The notes under the pieces are model-generated. The model was not told the DNA's origin, ran no database searches, and was given only the letters and a program-made list of their open reading frames with translations. Positions 9,349 through 21,638 of a DNA stretch of 64,000 nt are shown piece by piece; position 1 is the stretch's first letter; each line of letters begins with the position of its first letter. A program made the position numbers and the translations under genes. Origin of the DNA: Vibrio sp. ES.051 (GTDB taxonomy: Bacteria > Pseudomonadota > Gammaproteobacteria > Enterobacterales > Vibrionaceae); assembly GCF_002563795.1 (NCBI RefSeq), contig NZ_PDJL01000006.1:558001-622000 (forward strand). Direction: 5' to 3'.

Positions 9349-9393
9349 TCCATATTCTCCTGCTAAGACTCAGCAGGATTTAGGTTAGATGAT

Positions 9394-9455
9394 GTGGATC
9401 AGTTTTCGGTGCAAATCAGGGGGTGAAGTGGATCAGTTCTGGATGCAATTTAACA
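9394..9455 (-). repeat. IS21 right end: inner and outer terminal repeats
   Basis: The inner repeat (9394-9416) and outer repeat (9428-9455) are inverted relative to the left end and are separated by 11 bp, whereas the left-end copies abut. The outer repeat ends TTAACA. Confidence 0.85.
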
Positions 9456-9568
9456 GATATGAACCAGAAGGAAATTTGGAAAGCTGTACAGGGCGATTCT
9501 GATGGGTATTTTCGAGTGGGTATGGGGCAGAGATCGGAAAGTATCTATTTTTCATAACGCTAGATAGC

Positions 9569-9598
9569 AAAAAGCCTCAACCGAAATTGAGGCTTTTT
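9569..9598 (-). terminator. Terminator of the rRNA operon
   Basis: A 12-bp perfect stem, AAAAAGCCTCAA (9569-9580) with its complement at 9587-9598, closes a 6-nt loop. Read on the minus strand it follows tRNA-Trp by 19 bp and ends in a T-run. Confidence 0.88.
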
Positions 9599-9617
9599 AT
9601 ATCCCCTAAGGGAAATT

Positions 9618-9694
<77 letters not shown>

Positions 9695-9728
9695 AAATTT
9701 GAACCACAGTTTATCACAGTGTAGATTC

Positions 9729-9750
9729 AAAAAAACCTCGCTAATCGAGG
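9729..9750 (-). terminator. Terminator-like hairpin between tRNA-Asp and tRNA-Trp
   Basis: On the minus strand CCTCG-ATTAG-CGAGG is followed by seven T residues. The stem is only 5 bp. It could act as a weak terminator or a processing signal before tRNA-Trp. Confidence 0.5.
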
Positions 9751-9762
9751 CTTCTCAATAAA

Positions 9763-9839
9763 TGGCGGAGTGGACGGGACTCGAACCCGCGACCCCCGGC
9801 GTGACAGGCCGGTATTCTAACCAACTGAACTACCACTCC
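9763..9839 (-). tRNA. tRNA-Asp (anticodon GTC)
   Basis: A 77-nt cloverleaf with encoded CCA. GGAGTGG pairs with CCACTCC, the anticodon loop reads CTGTCAC, and the T-arm reads GTTCGAGTC. It lies 43 bp downstream of 5S rRNA, an arrangement also seen with Asp and Trp tRNAs in E. coli rrnC. Confidence 0.97.
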
Positions 9840-9882
9840 GCAGTGGTATCACCCGTTGTAAAAACGAATGTCCATAATGTAA

Positions 9883-10002
9883 AGCCTGGCGATGTCCTAC
9901 TCTCACATGGGGAAACCCCACACTACCATCGGCGCTATTTCGTTTCACTTCTGAGTTCGGCATGGAAGTCAGGTGGGGCCAAAATGCTATGGTCGCCAAG
10001 CA
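9883..10002 (-). rRNA. rrf: 5S ribosomal RNA
   Basis: About 120 nt, starting TGCTTGGCGACCATAGC on the minus strand and ending ...GACATCGCCAGGC. It matches the gamma-proteobacterial 5S consensus. Ends are accurate to a few bases. Confidence 0.96.
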
Positions 10003-10112
10003 AATTCTTTTTAACTACCGCCAACGCAGTAATTAATAATCTGGAAAGCTGTTTCAGTTCTTAACACAATCAAGTTTTCTTGTATTGAGCCCATCAAAAC
10101 CCCTTGGGTGTT

Positions 10113-13004
<2,892 letters not shown>

Positions 13005-13231
13005 ATACAACCCGAAGGAGTTTCGAGTTGATGTTCAAATCACCAAAGTTGTCTCTCATTATTTGAATGAGCGAGAGACATTTCGATTTTGCCGGACTCA
13101 ATTTCGAATAATCACTGTAATAGTGATATTCCCAAGAACACTTGAATGTGTTGTTTTGGTGTTTATCTTTACGATAAACATTGAGAACTTTATTTGATAA
13201 CAACGTTGTTGTTATCAGTCAGCTTTCCAGA

Positions 13232-13244
13232 TTGTTAAAGAGCA
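13232..13244 (-). promoter_or_regulatory. Spacer boxA antitermination signal
   Basis: The minus strand reads TGCTCTTTAACAA, an exact match to the rRNA boxA that loads NusB/NusE to keep RNA polymerase processive. It lies between tRNA-Val and 23S. Confidence 0.85.
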
Positions 13245-13297
13245 AAGTTTTCTAATGAAAACCATGTTTAAACACACTCATTGAATGCGCTTAAAGA

Positions 13298-13373
13298 TGG
13301 TGGGCGATACTGGGCTCGAACCAGTGACCCCCTGCTTGTAAGGCAGGTGCTCTCCCAACTGAGCTAATCGCCC
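13298..13373 (-). tRNA. tRNA-Val (anticodon TAC)
   Basis: A 76-nt cloverleaf with encoded CCA. GGGCGAT pairs with ATCGCCC, the anticodon loop reads CTTACAA, and the T-arm reads GTTCGAGCC. Fourth tRNA in the 16S-23S spacer. Confidence 0.97.
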
Positions 13374-13408
13374 ACATAAGTTTTTCGTCTCGTAGTAGAC
13401 GTCAATAA

Positions 13409-13484
13409 TGGTGGAGCTATGCGGGATCGAACCGCAGACCTCCTGCGTGCAAGGCAGGCGCTCTCCCAGCTGAGCTATAGCCCC
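13409..13484 (-). tRNA. tRNA-Ala (anticodon TGC)
   Basis: A 76-nt cloverleaf with encoded CCA. The anticodon loop reads CTTGCAC and the T-arm GTTCGATCC. Third tRNA in the 16S-23S spacer. Confidence 0.97.
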
Positions 13485-13497
13485 ATATCTTGAAGAA

Positions 13498-13573
13498 TGG
13501 TGGGTCGTGCAGGATTCGAACCTGCGACCAATTGATTAAAAGTCAACTGCTCTACCAACTGAGCTAACGACCC
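13498..13573 (-). tRNA. tRNA-Lys (anticodon TTT)
   Basis: A 76-nt cloverleaf with encoded CCA. GGGTCGT pairs with ACGACCC, the anticodon loop reads CTTTTAA, and the T-arm reads GTTCGAATC. Second tRNA in the spacer. Confidence 0.97.
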
Positions 13574-13575
13574 AA

Positions 13576-13651
13576 TGGTATCCCGTAGGGGAGTCGAACC
13601 CCTGTTACCGCCGTGAAAGGGCGGTGTCCTAGGCCTCTAGACGAACGGGAC
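13576..13651 (-). tRNA. tRNA-Glu (anticodon TTC)
   Basis: A 76-nt cloverleaf with encoded CCA. GTCCCGT pairs with ACGGGAT with one G-T pair, the anticodon loop reads CTTTCAC, and the T-arm reads GTTCGACTC. First spacer tRNA after 16S, only 2 bp from tRNA-Lys. Confidence 0.97.
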
Positions 13652-13739
13652 ACTAGTGTAAGTGTTGGGCACTTACTTTCTCTTAAACTTTATAAACCGT
13701 ATCAATCTGTGTGAGCACTCATCGCAATAATCTTTCGTA

Positions 13740-15292
<1,553 letters not shown>

Positions 15293-15504
15293 AAGATTTT
15301 GTCGGCTCAACGAATACTGACTTCAAAACTACAAACGTAATTTTAAAGCTATTATCGTTCCAACAGAACGATAATGAATTGACTGTGCCAAGATTAAACA
15401 AGTTAATCTCGATTGGTCACTCAGTTCATTGAAACCGTATTTGAAGCAAAAGCTTCTAATTCGATTATCATCAACGAGTGCCCACACAGATTGATAGGTC
15501 TATA

Positions 15505-15517
15505 TTGTTAAAGAGCT
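15505..15517 (-). promoter_or_regulatory. Leader boxA antitermination signal
   Basis: The minus strand reads AGCTCTTTAACAA, one base from the boxA consensus, in the 16S leader about 210 bp upstream of mature 16S and just downstream of P2. Confidence 0.75.
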
Positions 15518-15549
15518 TGCCAATTGAGCTCTGCTCAAATCGGACGGCC

Positions 15550-15577
15550 ATTTTAGCGACTTAAAGTTTAGTGTCAA
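15550..15577 (-). promoter_or_regulatory. rRNA operon promoter P2
   Basis: On the minus strand the -35 box TTGACA (15572-15577) and -10 box TAAAAT (15550-15555) are 16 bp apart. The GC-rich discriminator GGCCGTCCG is typical of stringently controlled rRNA promoters. Confidence 0.8.
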
Positions 15578-15678
15578 TCACTTTTTTTCAAACTTTTTTA
15601 AGCGTTTCCGCTTGGCTAATTTGGCTTGCTAACTCAGACTCCGTCTCATTCGAAGCGTTGCCCTGTCAGCGAGGTGGC

Positions 15679-15706
15679 ATTATAGGGATTGCGATCACAT
15701 TGGCAA
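15679..15706 (-). promoter_or_regulatory. rRNA operon promoter P1
   Basis: On the minus strand the -35 box TTGCCA (15701-15706) and consensus -10 box TATAAT (15679-15684) are 16 bp apart, with discriminator GCCACCTCGC. An A/T-rich tract of the UP-element kind lies just upstream (about 15710-15735). P1 lies about 130 bp upstream of P2, as in E. coli rrn operons. Confidence 0.82.
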
Positions 15707-15826
15707 GCCATTTTTGTCATTTTTTTTGATTTTTCCGCTGTTTGAGTGTTTTTTATTCTAAAGGAGAGTTTTTACGACTCTTCTAACTTTATATCCCCAA
15801 TTAATCACCCTAGTTAAGGAGAAAAG

Positions 15827-16375
15827 ATGAATTCAATAAGAAGCTACAAAGGGATAAAACCTCAACTTGGTGAGCGTGTTTACGTCGACTCTACCTCAGT
15901 GTTAGTTGGAGATATCCGTGTTGGGGACGATTCTAGTATTTGGCCATTAGTAGCCGCACGTGGAGATGTAAATCATATTAACATTGGCGAGCGGACGAAC
16001 ATCCAAGATGGCAGTGTTTTACATGTCACCCATAAGAATGTTGAAAACCCAAATGGCTATCCATTGATTATTGGTAATGATGTCACTATTGGCCACAAGG
16101 TGATGCTCCACGGTTGTGAGATTCATGATCGAGTGTTGATTGGGATGGGGACTATTGTTCTTGATGGTGCGGTCATTCAATCTGAAGTGATGATTGGCGC
16201 CGGCAGTTTGGTACCACCAGGCAAAGTATTAGAAAGCGGTTATCTCTATGTCGGCAGGCCAGTGAAACAAGCTCGTCCTTTATCAGAAAAAGAACAAGCC
16301 TTTTTACAAACGTCTTCTGATAATTATGTTAAGAATAAAAATGACTACTTGAATGAAGTCGAAGTCATTAGTTAG
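15827..16375 (+). CDS. yrdA: Gamma-carbonic anhydrase family / hexapeptide-repeat protein YrdA
   Basis: A 182-residue left-handed beta-helix protein of the gamma-carbonic anhydrase-like family. Hexapeptide repeats run through residues 20-145 (for example VGDIRVGDDSSIWPLV, then IGNDVTIGHKVMLHG). The metal-ligand type histidines of the family are seen in SVLHVTH and in GHKVMLHG. The E. coli homologue binds zinc, but its physiological reaction is unsettled. RBS AAGGAG is 6-11 nt before the ATG. The gene diverges from the rRNA operon and converges with yrdB. Confidence 0.88.
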   Translation: MNSIRSYKGIKPQLGERVYVDSTSVLVGDIRVGDDSSIWPLVAARGDVNHINIGERTNIQDGSVLHVTHKNVENPNGYPLIIGNDVTIGHKVMLHGCEIHDRVLIGMGTIVLDGAVIQSEVMIGAGSLVPPGKVLESGYLYVGRPVKQARPLSEKEQAFLQTSSDNYVKNKNDYLNEVEVIS

Positions 16376-16391
16376 TTCTTCAATGACCCCA

Positions 16392-16655
16392 TTATACAAT
16401 CACAATGTGGCCTTCTTCATCGAAGGCTTCATCTTCTATCAATTCTTCGGCGATTTCTTCCAGATCAAATCGGCAGGCTAAAAATGCCTCCATTGCTTGT
16501 CGCTCACCTTCAACGTCCGACCGATTCATTGTTGCCAGTTTCTGTTTTGTTACATAGCATTCGATAAGTGCGCCCGCCTGCTGCGCTGGAAAGTTTACCG
16601 ATTGGGAAGATTCATCCCACGACTGCAGATCTGGGAACAAAATGGCTTGGTTCAT
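16392..16655 (-). CDS. yrdB: DUF1488 family protein YrdB
   Basis: An 87-residue acidic protein of the DUF1488 family, which has no established function. It starts MNQAILFPDLQSWDE and ends in an Asp/Glu-rich tail (EEIAEELIEDEAFDEEGHIVIV). It follows aroE with only 3 bp between stop and start, with the RBS (AAGGT) inside the end of aroE, so it is coupled to aroE. Proximity of aroE and yrdB is conserved in E. coli. Confidence 0.82.
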   Translation of the reverse strand: MNQAILFPDLQSWDESSQSVNFPAQQAGALIECYVTKQKLATMNRSDVEGERQAMEAFLACRFDLEEIAEELIEDEAFDEEGHIVIV

Positions 16656-16658
16656 TGA

Positions 16659-17492
16659 TTATTGACCTTCAAGGTTCTTTCTTAATTCACGTAAAATCTG
16701 TTTGGCCCCCGGACGTAAGCCTCGCCATAGCATAAAACTCTCAGCCGCTTGGCTGACCAGCATCCCTAATCCATCATACACATGAGCAGCGCCATGTTCT
16801 TTCGCCCATTGATTGAATGCTGTTTCACCTTTGCCATACATCATGTCATAGCCGGTGCTGTTTGCTGCGAAAATAGTAGATGAGATATCAGGAAGCTCAC
16901 CACTTAATGAAGCAGACGTTGAATTGATAATGAGATCGTACGCTTCAGTAATGGCACTCATCTCTTTTGCTTTGACAGGACCATAAGCTGAAAACAACTC
17001 TGCTAGTCCTTCCGCTTTAGCAAAAGTGCGATTGGTGATGGTTAATGATGTTGGTGTTTGATCGAGCAATGGCTTGACCACGCCACGAGCGGCACCACCA
17101 GCCCCGATGATCAGAATACGGGCACCTTCTAAAACCACCTGATGCTGCACTAAATCTTGTACTAAGCCAGCACCATCTGTGTTATCACCGATTATTTCAC
17201 CATCATCCAGCTTTTTAAGTGTATTCACAGCCCCGGCCAGTTGAGCACGTTCGGTCAAACGATTAGCAAATAGATAGGCGTCTTCTTTAAAAGGCAAGGT
17301 CACGTTACATCCTTTGCCGCCGTCAGCAAAAAACGTCTTTGCGGCTTCAATAAAGCCATCAATAGGTGCCGTTTCTGCGGTATAGATCAGTGATTGATTG
17401 GTTTGCCGAGCAAAGAGTGTCTGGATGAATGGCGACTTACTGTGCCCAATGGGATTACCAAACACAGCATAGCGATCGATTTGCTGGGTCAT
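16659..17492 (-). CDS. aroE: Shikimate 5-dehydrogenase
   Basis: Reduces 3-dehydroshikimate to shikimate with NADPH, step four of aromatic amino acid synthesis. The 277 residues match AroE length. The substrate-binding motif NPIGHSKSPF lies at residues 12-21, the catalytic Lys is in NVTLPFKEDAY, the glycine-rich NADP loop is GAGGAARG near residue 127, and NRTFAKAE gives the basic residue that contacts the NADP phosphate. RBS AAAGG precedes the ATG. It is in a minus-strand cluster tsaC-hemF-aroE-yrdB. Confidence 0.95.
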   Translation of the reverse strand: MTQQIDRYAVFGNPIGHSKSPFIQTLFARQTNQSLIYTAETAPIDGFIEAAKTFFADGGKGCNVTLPFKEDAYLFANRLTERAQLAGAVNTLKKLDDGEIIGDNTDGAGLVQDLVQHQVVLEGARILIIGAGGAARGVVKPLLDQTPTSLTITNRTFAKAEGLAELFSAYGPVKAKEMSAITEAYDLIINSTSASLSGELPDISSTIFAANSTGYDMMYGKGETAFNQWAKEHGAAHVYDGLGMLVSQAAESFMLWRGLRPGAKQILRELRKNLEGQ

Positions 17493-17579
17493 TTCTTTAC
17501 CTTTATAGAGAAAAACAGAGCCATCTGATTACAAATGACCCTATCACTATCTATCTATATAGAAAAGGAGATTCCGCGC

Positions 17580-18497
17580 TTACCACTCACGTGGTTTTAG
17601 GTATTGCTCGTAAAGCTCAGCTTCAGGCGTTCCTGCTTCTGGTTCGTAGCGGTACTCCCAGCGCGCTAATGGCGGCATTGACATCAGAATCGACTCCGTG
17701 CGCCCGCCACTTTGCAAACCAAATAAGGTGCCACGATCGTACACTAAGTTAAACTCAACATAGCGGCCACGACGATACAGCTGGAAGTCACGCTCACGTT
17801 CGCCATATTCAATACCTTTGCGACGCGCGACGATGGGCAGATAAGCGAGGCAGAAACCTTCGCCCACCACTTTGATGTAATCAAAACACTTCTCGAATTC
17901 CCAATGATTCAAATCATCGAAGAACAAACCACCCACACCGCGTGTTTCGTTGCGATGTGGCAAGAAGAAGTACTTATCACACCATGCTTTGTGTTCGGCA
18001 TACACGTCATCACCAAATGGAGCACAGATGGCTTTCGCCGTATCGTGCCAAGACTGGCAGTCTTCTTCGAAAGGATAAAAAGGTGTCAGGTCAAAACCAC
18101 CACCAAACCACCATATTGGTGCTTCGCCCTCTTTCTCAGCAATAAAGAAGCGCACATTGGCATGAGAAGTCGGTACATAAGGATTTTCAGGGTGAATCAC
18201 TAAAGAGACCCCCATCGCTTCAAAGCGTCGTCCTGCAAGCTCGGGACGGTGAGCCGTTGCTGACGCTGGCATTTCTTTCCCTTCAACGTGAGAAAAGTTC
18301 ACTCCACCTTGTTCAAAAATGTGACCATCACGCAGAACACGTGAACGGCCACCGCCACCAAGGCGCTCGCCCGGTTCACGCTGCCATGCATCTTCGACAA
18401 AGACGGCCTTTCCATCTTCTTGTTCTAACTGCTGACAAATGGAATCCTGAAGCGACATCAGGAACTGCTTTACGGCGTACTTATCGATTGCTGACAT
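17580..18497 (-). CDS. hemF: Oxygen-dependent coproporphyrinogen III oxidase
   Basis: Oxidative decarboxylation of coproporphyrinogen III to protoporphyrinogen IX in haem synthesis, using O2. The 305 residues match HemF. The signature RGGRSRVLRDG-type segment appears as GGGGRSRVLRDGHIFEQGGV near residue 48. The family motifs FGGGFDLTPFYPFEED and RGRYVEFNLVYDRGT are present, with the conserved metal-site His and Asp residues. The C-terminus YLKPREW is typical. It lies 47 bp downstream of tsaC. Confidence 0.95.
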   Translation of the reverse strand: MSAIDKYAVKQFLMSLQDSICQQLEQEDGKAVFVEDAWQREPGERLGGGGRSRVLRDGHIFEQGGVNFSHVEGKEMPASATAHRPELAGRRFEAMGVSLVIHPENPYVPTSHANVRFFIAEKEGEAPIWWFGGGFDLTPFYPFEEDCQSWHDTAKAICAPFGDDVYAEHKAWCDKYFFLPHRNETRGVGGLFFDDLNHWEFEKCFDYIKVVGEGFCLAYLPIVARRKGIEYGERERDFQLYRRGRYVEFNLVYDRGTLFGLQSGGRTESILMSMPPLARWEYRYEPEAGTPEAELYEQYLKPREW

Positions 18498-18544
18498 ACG
18501 TTATTACCTATTACGTGATACCTATTGATGGCTGGCAAGCAGGG

Positions 18545-19105
18545 TTAGCCCTGTCTTAATATTTGTGAAGTTTTGGCGTCACGAATCTCGCTGGGTTTAT
18601 CACGGCCGCTGGTTTCACCACGAAGAATGGCCACCAGCTTGTCACCCAATTGCTCTTTGACTTCTTCCGTGGTCATACACGGTGGCAAGCCGGAAAGATT
18701 CGCGCTGGTCGAGGTTAACGGCTTTCCGAATGCATTACACATCTTTTGTACTAAAGAATGGTCGGTCACACGCACGGCAATCGAATCAAACTGCCCTGAA
18801 ACCCAACTCGATACTTTATCACTTGCTGGCATAATCCACGTGTACGGACCCGGCCAAGTTGCATGAACGTTATCTAGCTGCTCTTGTGTCAATTGAGATT
18901 CATCAATGTAAGGTAATAACTGCTCATAACTCGCAGCGATAAGAATCAGTCCCTTTTCAACCGGACGCTGCTTGAGCTCCAGCAGTTTTTGAATTGCTTC
19001 TGGGTTATCTGGATCGCATCCGACACCAAAAACCCCTTCTGTCGGATAGGCTATCACTTCGCCTTGTTGTAGCGCACTCAGCACCTGTTCAAAGTTATCC
19101 ACCAA
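18545..19105 (-). CDS. tsaC: Threonylcarbamoyl-AMP synthase TsaC
   Basis: Makes threonylcarbamoyl-AMP from Thr, bicarbonate and ATP for the t6A37 modification of ANN-decoding tRNAs. It is the short Sua5/YrdC-domain form, about 186 residues. Characteristic stretches are VIAYPTEGVFGVGCDP, the KGLILIA segment, and TSTSANLSGLPPC. The start is uncertain: TTG at 19105 (or the adjacent GTG at 19102) follows the RBS AGGAAG closely and gives the family length. An ATG at 19159 would add 18 residues that look unlike the family. Confidence 0.9.
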   Translation of the reverse strand: MVDNFEQVLSALQQGEVIAYPTEGVFGVGCDPDNPEAIQKLLELKQRPVEKGLILIAASYEQLLPYIDESQLTQEQLDNVHATWPGPYTWIMPASDKVSSWVSGQFDSIAVRVTDHSLVQKMCNAFGKPLTSTSANLSGLPPCMTTEEVKEQLGDKLVAILRGETSGRDKPSEIRDAKTSQILRQG

Positions 19106-19215
19106 TGACTTCCTGATTATCTGACTTTTACATTTACACGTTAGTGTACAAACATTCATTCTCAGAGACTAAAGCAATTTGTTTATAAAATGTATCAATC
19201 GCGCTCACGACAAAG

Positions 19216-19251
19216 GCAAACGTTTGCTTGAGATAAAAATCCCCGTATAAT
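19216..19251 (+). promoter_or_regulatory. purEK promoter with PurR operator
   Basis: The palindrome GCAAACGTTTGC (19216-19227) matches the core of the PurR box. It overlaps a candidate -35 box TTGCTT (19224-19229), which lies 16 bp before a consensus -10 box TATAAT (19246-19251). Repression by PurR with hypoxanthine or guanine, as in E. coli purEK, is the expected control. Confidence 0.85.
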
Positions 19252-19301
19252 GCGCACAATTTTATAGCTCATCTAATTTTTGCAGCTTGAAGGAGTGTGA
19301 G

Positions 19302-19787
19302 ATGAAAGTCGGTATCATCATGGGTTCTAAGTCAGATTGGCCAACCATGAAACTAGCAGCAGACATGTTGGATCAATTGGGCGTGTCGTACGAAACAAAA
19401 GTGGTGTCAGCTCACCGAACTCCTCAATTATTGGCAGATTATGCCAGCAGTGCAAAAGAGCGTGGTATTAAAGTAATCATCGCGGGCGCGGGTGGGGCGG
19501 CTCATCTACCAGGGATGGCCGCAGCGTTTACGAGTGTTCCAGTGCTTGGGGTGCCCGTTCAGTCTCGCGCGTTAAAAGGGCTAGATTCGCTACTTTCTAT
19601 CGTACAAATGCCAAAAGGCATCGCGGTTGGTACGCTAGCGATTGGCGAAGCTGGCGCCGCAAATGCAGGCATTCTAGCCGCACAAATTCTAGGTACGCAT
19701 GATGAAAGCATCATGGAGAAAGTCGAAGCGTTCCGTAACAAACAAACGGAAACCGTACTGGCGAACCCAAACCCAGCAGAGGATTAA
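19302..19787 (+). CDS. purE: N5-carboxyaminoimidazole ribonucleotide mutase
   Basis: Class I PurE converts N5-CAIR to CAIR in de novo purine synthesis. It has 161 residues from the ATG at 19302, preceded by AAGGAG at 19290-19295. The family motifs are IIMGSKSDWPTM at the N-terminus, VVSAHRTPQ with the catalytic His, and AGGAAHLPGM. An upstream ATG five codons earlier overlaps the RBS and is rejected. purK begins 4 bp after the stop, and the pair is under the PurR box upstream. Confidence 0.96.
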   Translation: MKVGIIMGSKSDWPTMKLAADMLDQLGVSYETKVVSAHRTPQLLADYASSAKERGIKVIIAGAGGAAHLPGMAAAFTSVPVLGVPVQSRALKGLDSLLSIVQMPKGIAVGTLAIGEAGAANAGILAAQILGTHDESIMEKVEAFRNKQTETVLANPNPAED

Positions 19788-19791
19788 TCGG

Positions 19792-20913
19792 ATGCATGTA
19801 TTGGTTCTTGGTGCGGGTCAATTGGCCCGTATGATGTCTCTGGCTGGTGCGCCACTAAATATCCAAATCTCCGCTTACGATGTGGGTAGCGGGAATATCG
19901 TCCACCCTCTTACTCAACACGTACTTGGCCATGGCTTGGACAATGCGATTGAACAAGTGGATATGATCACCGCAGAATTCGAACATATCCCTCACGATGT
20001 ACTCGACACCAGTGAAGCAAGTGGAAAATTCCTTCCTAGTGCCGAAGCGATCAAAGCAGGCGGAGACCGTCGTCTTGAAAAAGCCCTACTCGATAAGGCT
20101 GGCGTACGTAACGCAAAATACTACGTGATTGAAACACGTGAAGATTTTGAGCGCGCCATTGAACATGTCGGCATGCCAATGGTACTGAAAAGTGCATTAG
20201 GCGGTTACGATGGCAAAGGCCAATGGCGTTTGAAACAAACTGCTCAAGTGGATGCTATCTGGACAGAAATGGCCGAGTGCATCGCAGCCACACCAAATCA
20301 AGCCATCGTCGCGGAAGTGCTTGTGCCCTTTACGCGTGAAGTATCGTTAGTCGGCGCACGCGGTAAAGATGGTAGTTTTGAGGTTTACCCACTGGCAGAA
20401 AACATCCACACCAATGGCGTGTTGAGCTTATCTACCGCTATTGATGCACCAGAGCTTCAAGCTCAAGCCAAGCAGATGTTCACGGCCATCGCAGATAATC
20501 TAAACTACGTTGGCGTATTGGCGCTCGAGTTCTTTGATGTCGATGGCACGCTGTTAGTGAATGAGATTGCTCCACGTGTGCACAACTCCGGTCACTGGAC
20601 ACAGCAAGGTGCGGAAACCTGTCAGTTTGAAAACCACCTGCGCGCCGTGTGCGGCTTGCCGTTAGGCAGCACCAAACTGATTCGCGAAACCTCGATGGTA
20701 AATATTCTTGGAGAAGATACGCTGCCAGAAGCGCTGCTCGCCATGGATGGTTGTCACATCCATTGGTATGGCAAAGAGAAACGGGCTGGGCGTAAGATGG
20801 GTCATATCAACGTGTGTGGTGACTACCCTGGTGAGCTGCATCGTAGGCTATGCGCGCTAGCGGACGTTCTGGATCAGAACACCTTTCCTGCTGTGCATGC
20901 GTTCGCCAAGTAA
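19792..20913 (+). CDS. purK: N5-carboxyaminoimidazole ribonucleotide synthase
   Basis: ATP-dependent carboxylation of AIR to N5-CAIR, feeding PurE. The 373 residues from the ATG at 19792 begin MHVLVLGAGQLARMM. ATP-grasp features are visible: KSALGGYDGKGQW, the EVLVPFTREVS loop near residue 165, and FFDVDGTLLVNEIAPRVHNS with metal-binding Glu and Asn. The longer open frame starting inside purE is not used. A terminator follows 32 bp after the stop. Confidence 0.95.
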   Translation: MHVLVLGAGQLARMMSLAGAPLNIQISAYDVGSGNIVHPLTQHVLGHGLDNAIEQVDMITAEFEHIPHDVLDTSEASGKFLPSAEAIKAGGDRRLEKALLDKAGVRNAKYYVIETREDFERAIEHVGMPMVLKSALGGYDGKGQWRLKQTAQVDAIWTEMAECIAATPNQAIVAEVLVPFTREVSLVGARGKDGSFEVYPLAENIHTNGVLSLSTAIDAPELQAQAKQMFTAIADNLNYVGVLALEFFDVDGTLLVNEIAPRVHNSGHWTQQGAETCQFENHLRAVCGLPLGSTKLIRETSMVNILGEDTLPEALLAMDGCHIHWYGKEKRAGRKMGHINVCGDYPGELHRRLCALADVLDQNTFPAVHAFAK

Positions 20914-20945
20914 TCACACACTTAAAACCTAGCCACACAAATAAC

Positions 20946-20972
20946 AAAGGGTCGCATGATGCGACCCTTTTT
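20946..20972. terminator. Bidirectional terminator between purK and yrdD
   Basis: AAAGGGTCGC (20946-20955) pairs with GCGACCCTTT (20961-20970) over a 5-nt loop and continues in T residues. Its position between convergent genes suits both directions. Confidence 0.82.
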
Positions 20973-20987
20973 AATTCGTACGTTCGT

Positions 20988-21557
20988 TTACTGAACTTGC
21001 GCATGCTGACACTTGCGATTGGCGCATTGTAACTTCACACCACTCGCAAGCTTCTTCTTAACCAGCAAAGCAAAACCACACTCTTGGCAGCGACCTTTGA
21101 CCGGCGGTAGGTTCACTGCAAACTTGCATTTAGGGTAGTTATCACAAGCATAAAATGTTTTACCGAAGCGCGTTTTACGCTCAACGAGCTGTCCTTGACC
21201 ACATTCTGGGCAAGCATGCTGAGTCTCAGGTTGCTTTTCTGGTTCAGGCTGATTAATCGACTCGATGTGATGACAAGCTGGATAATGACTGCAGCCGACA
21301 AACATTCCATATCGACCTTGGCGTAACACTAACTCGTTACCACAATCTGGGCACGGAACACCCAGGTCTTTGACGATGTGACCATCGTTGTTGTGCAATG
21401 CTTTAATGTAATCACAGCTGGGATAATGGCTACAGCCGAGAAATGGACCGTGTTTACCGTGTTTGACCATCAACTCTGCACCGCATTTAGGGCAGAGTTC
21501 ATGCTCCAAGGCATGTTCATGGGCAGGGAACAGATTGTTGTCGATTTTACTACTCAT
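20988..21557 (-). CDS. yrdD: Topoisomerase-type C4 zinc-finger protein YrdD
   Basis: A 189-residue protein made of repeated zinc ribbons like the C-terminal DNA-binding part of topoisomerase I, but with no topoisomerase domain. Four Cys4 units are visible: CPKC...CSHYPSC, CPDC...CSHYPAC, CPEC...CDNYPKC and CQEC...CANRKC. The role is unknown; nucleic-acid binding is inferred. I prefer the ATG at 21557 (GGTGA just upstream) to the GTG two codons earlier. It is followed on the minus strand by the convergent terminator. Confidence 0.87.
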   Translation of the reverse strand: MSSKIDNNLFPAHEHALEHELCPKCGAELMVKHGKHGPFLGCSHYPSCDYIKALHNNDGHIVKDLGVPCPDCGNELVLRQGRYGMFVGCSHYPACHHIESINQPEPEKQPETQHACPECGQGQLVERKTRFGKTFYACDNYPKCKFAVNLPPVKGRCQECGFALLVKKKLASGVKLQCANRKCQHAQVQ

Positions 21558-21638
21558 AGTCACCGTTTAATGAAAGGCACACCAAATAGACAAGCTCGCG
21601 TTCTTATGTCATTGAACTCGAACTTATCTAGATTAGGT

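Larger units (their letters stand above)
6998..9455 (-). mobile_element. Complete IS21-family insertion sequence
   Basis: A 2458-bp element with intact istA and istB on the minus strand. The ends start TG and finish CA. The left end (6998-7025) and right end (9428-9455) are 28-bp imperfect inverted repeats that share TGTTAA-TTGCA and CTGATCCAC. A second inner repeat, ATTTGCAC-GAAAA-TGATCCAC, occurs at 7026-7048 and inverted at 9394-9416. Multiple terminal repeats of this kind bind IstA in IS21 elements. No 4-8 bp target duplication is visible: flanks read GGCCAT on the left and GATATG on the right. Confidence 0.9.

Noticed and set aside
9762..10064. 100-codon plus-strand ORF starting MAEWTGLEPATPG
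   Set aside because: It runs antisense through tRNA-Asp and 5S rRNA. This is a well-known spurious translation of tRNA-Asp.
13298..13651. Four repeated GAGCTCAG-like blocks in the 16S-23S spacer
   Set aside because: They are the D-arms and T-arms of four tRNA genes, not a novel repeat array.
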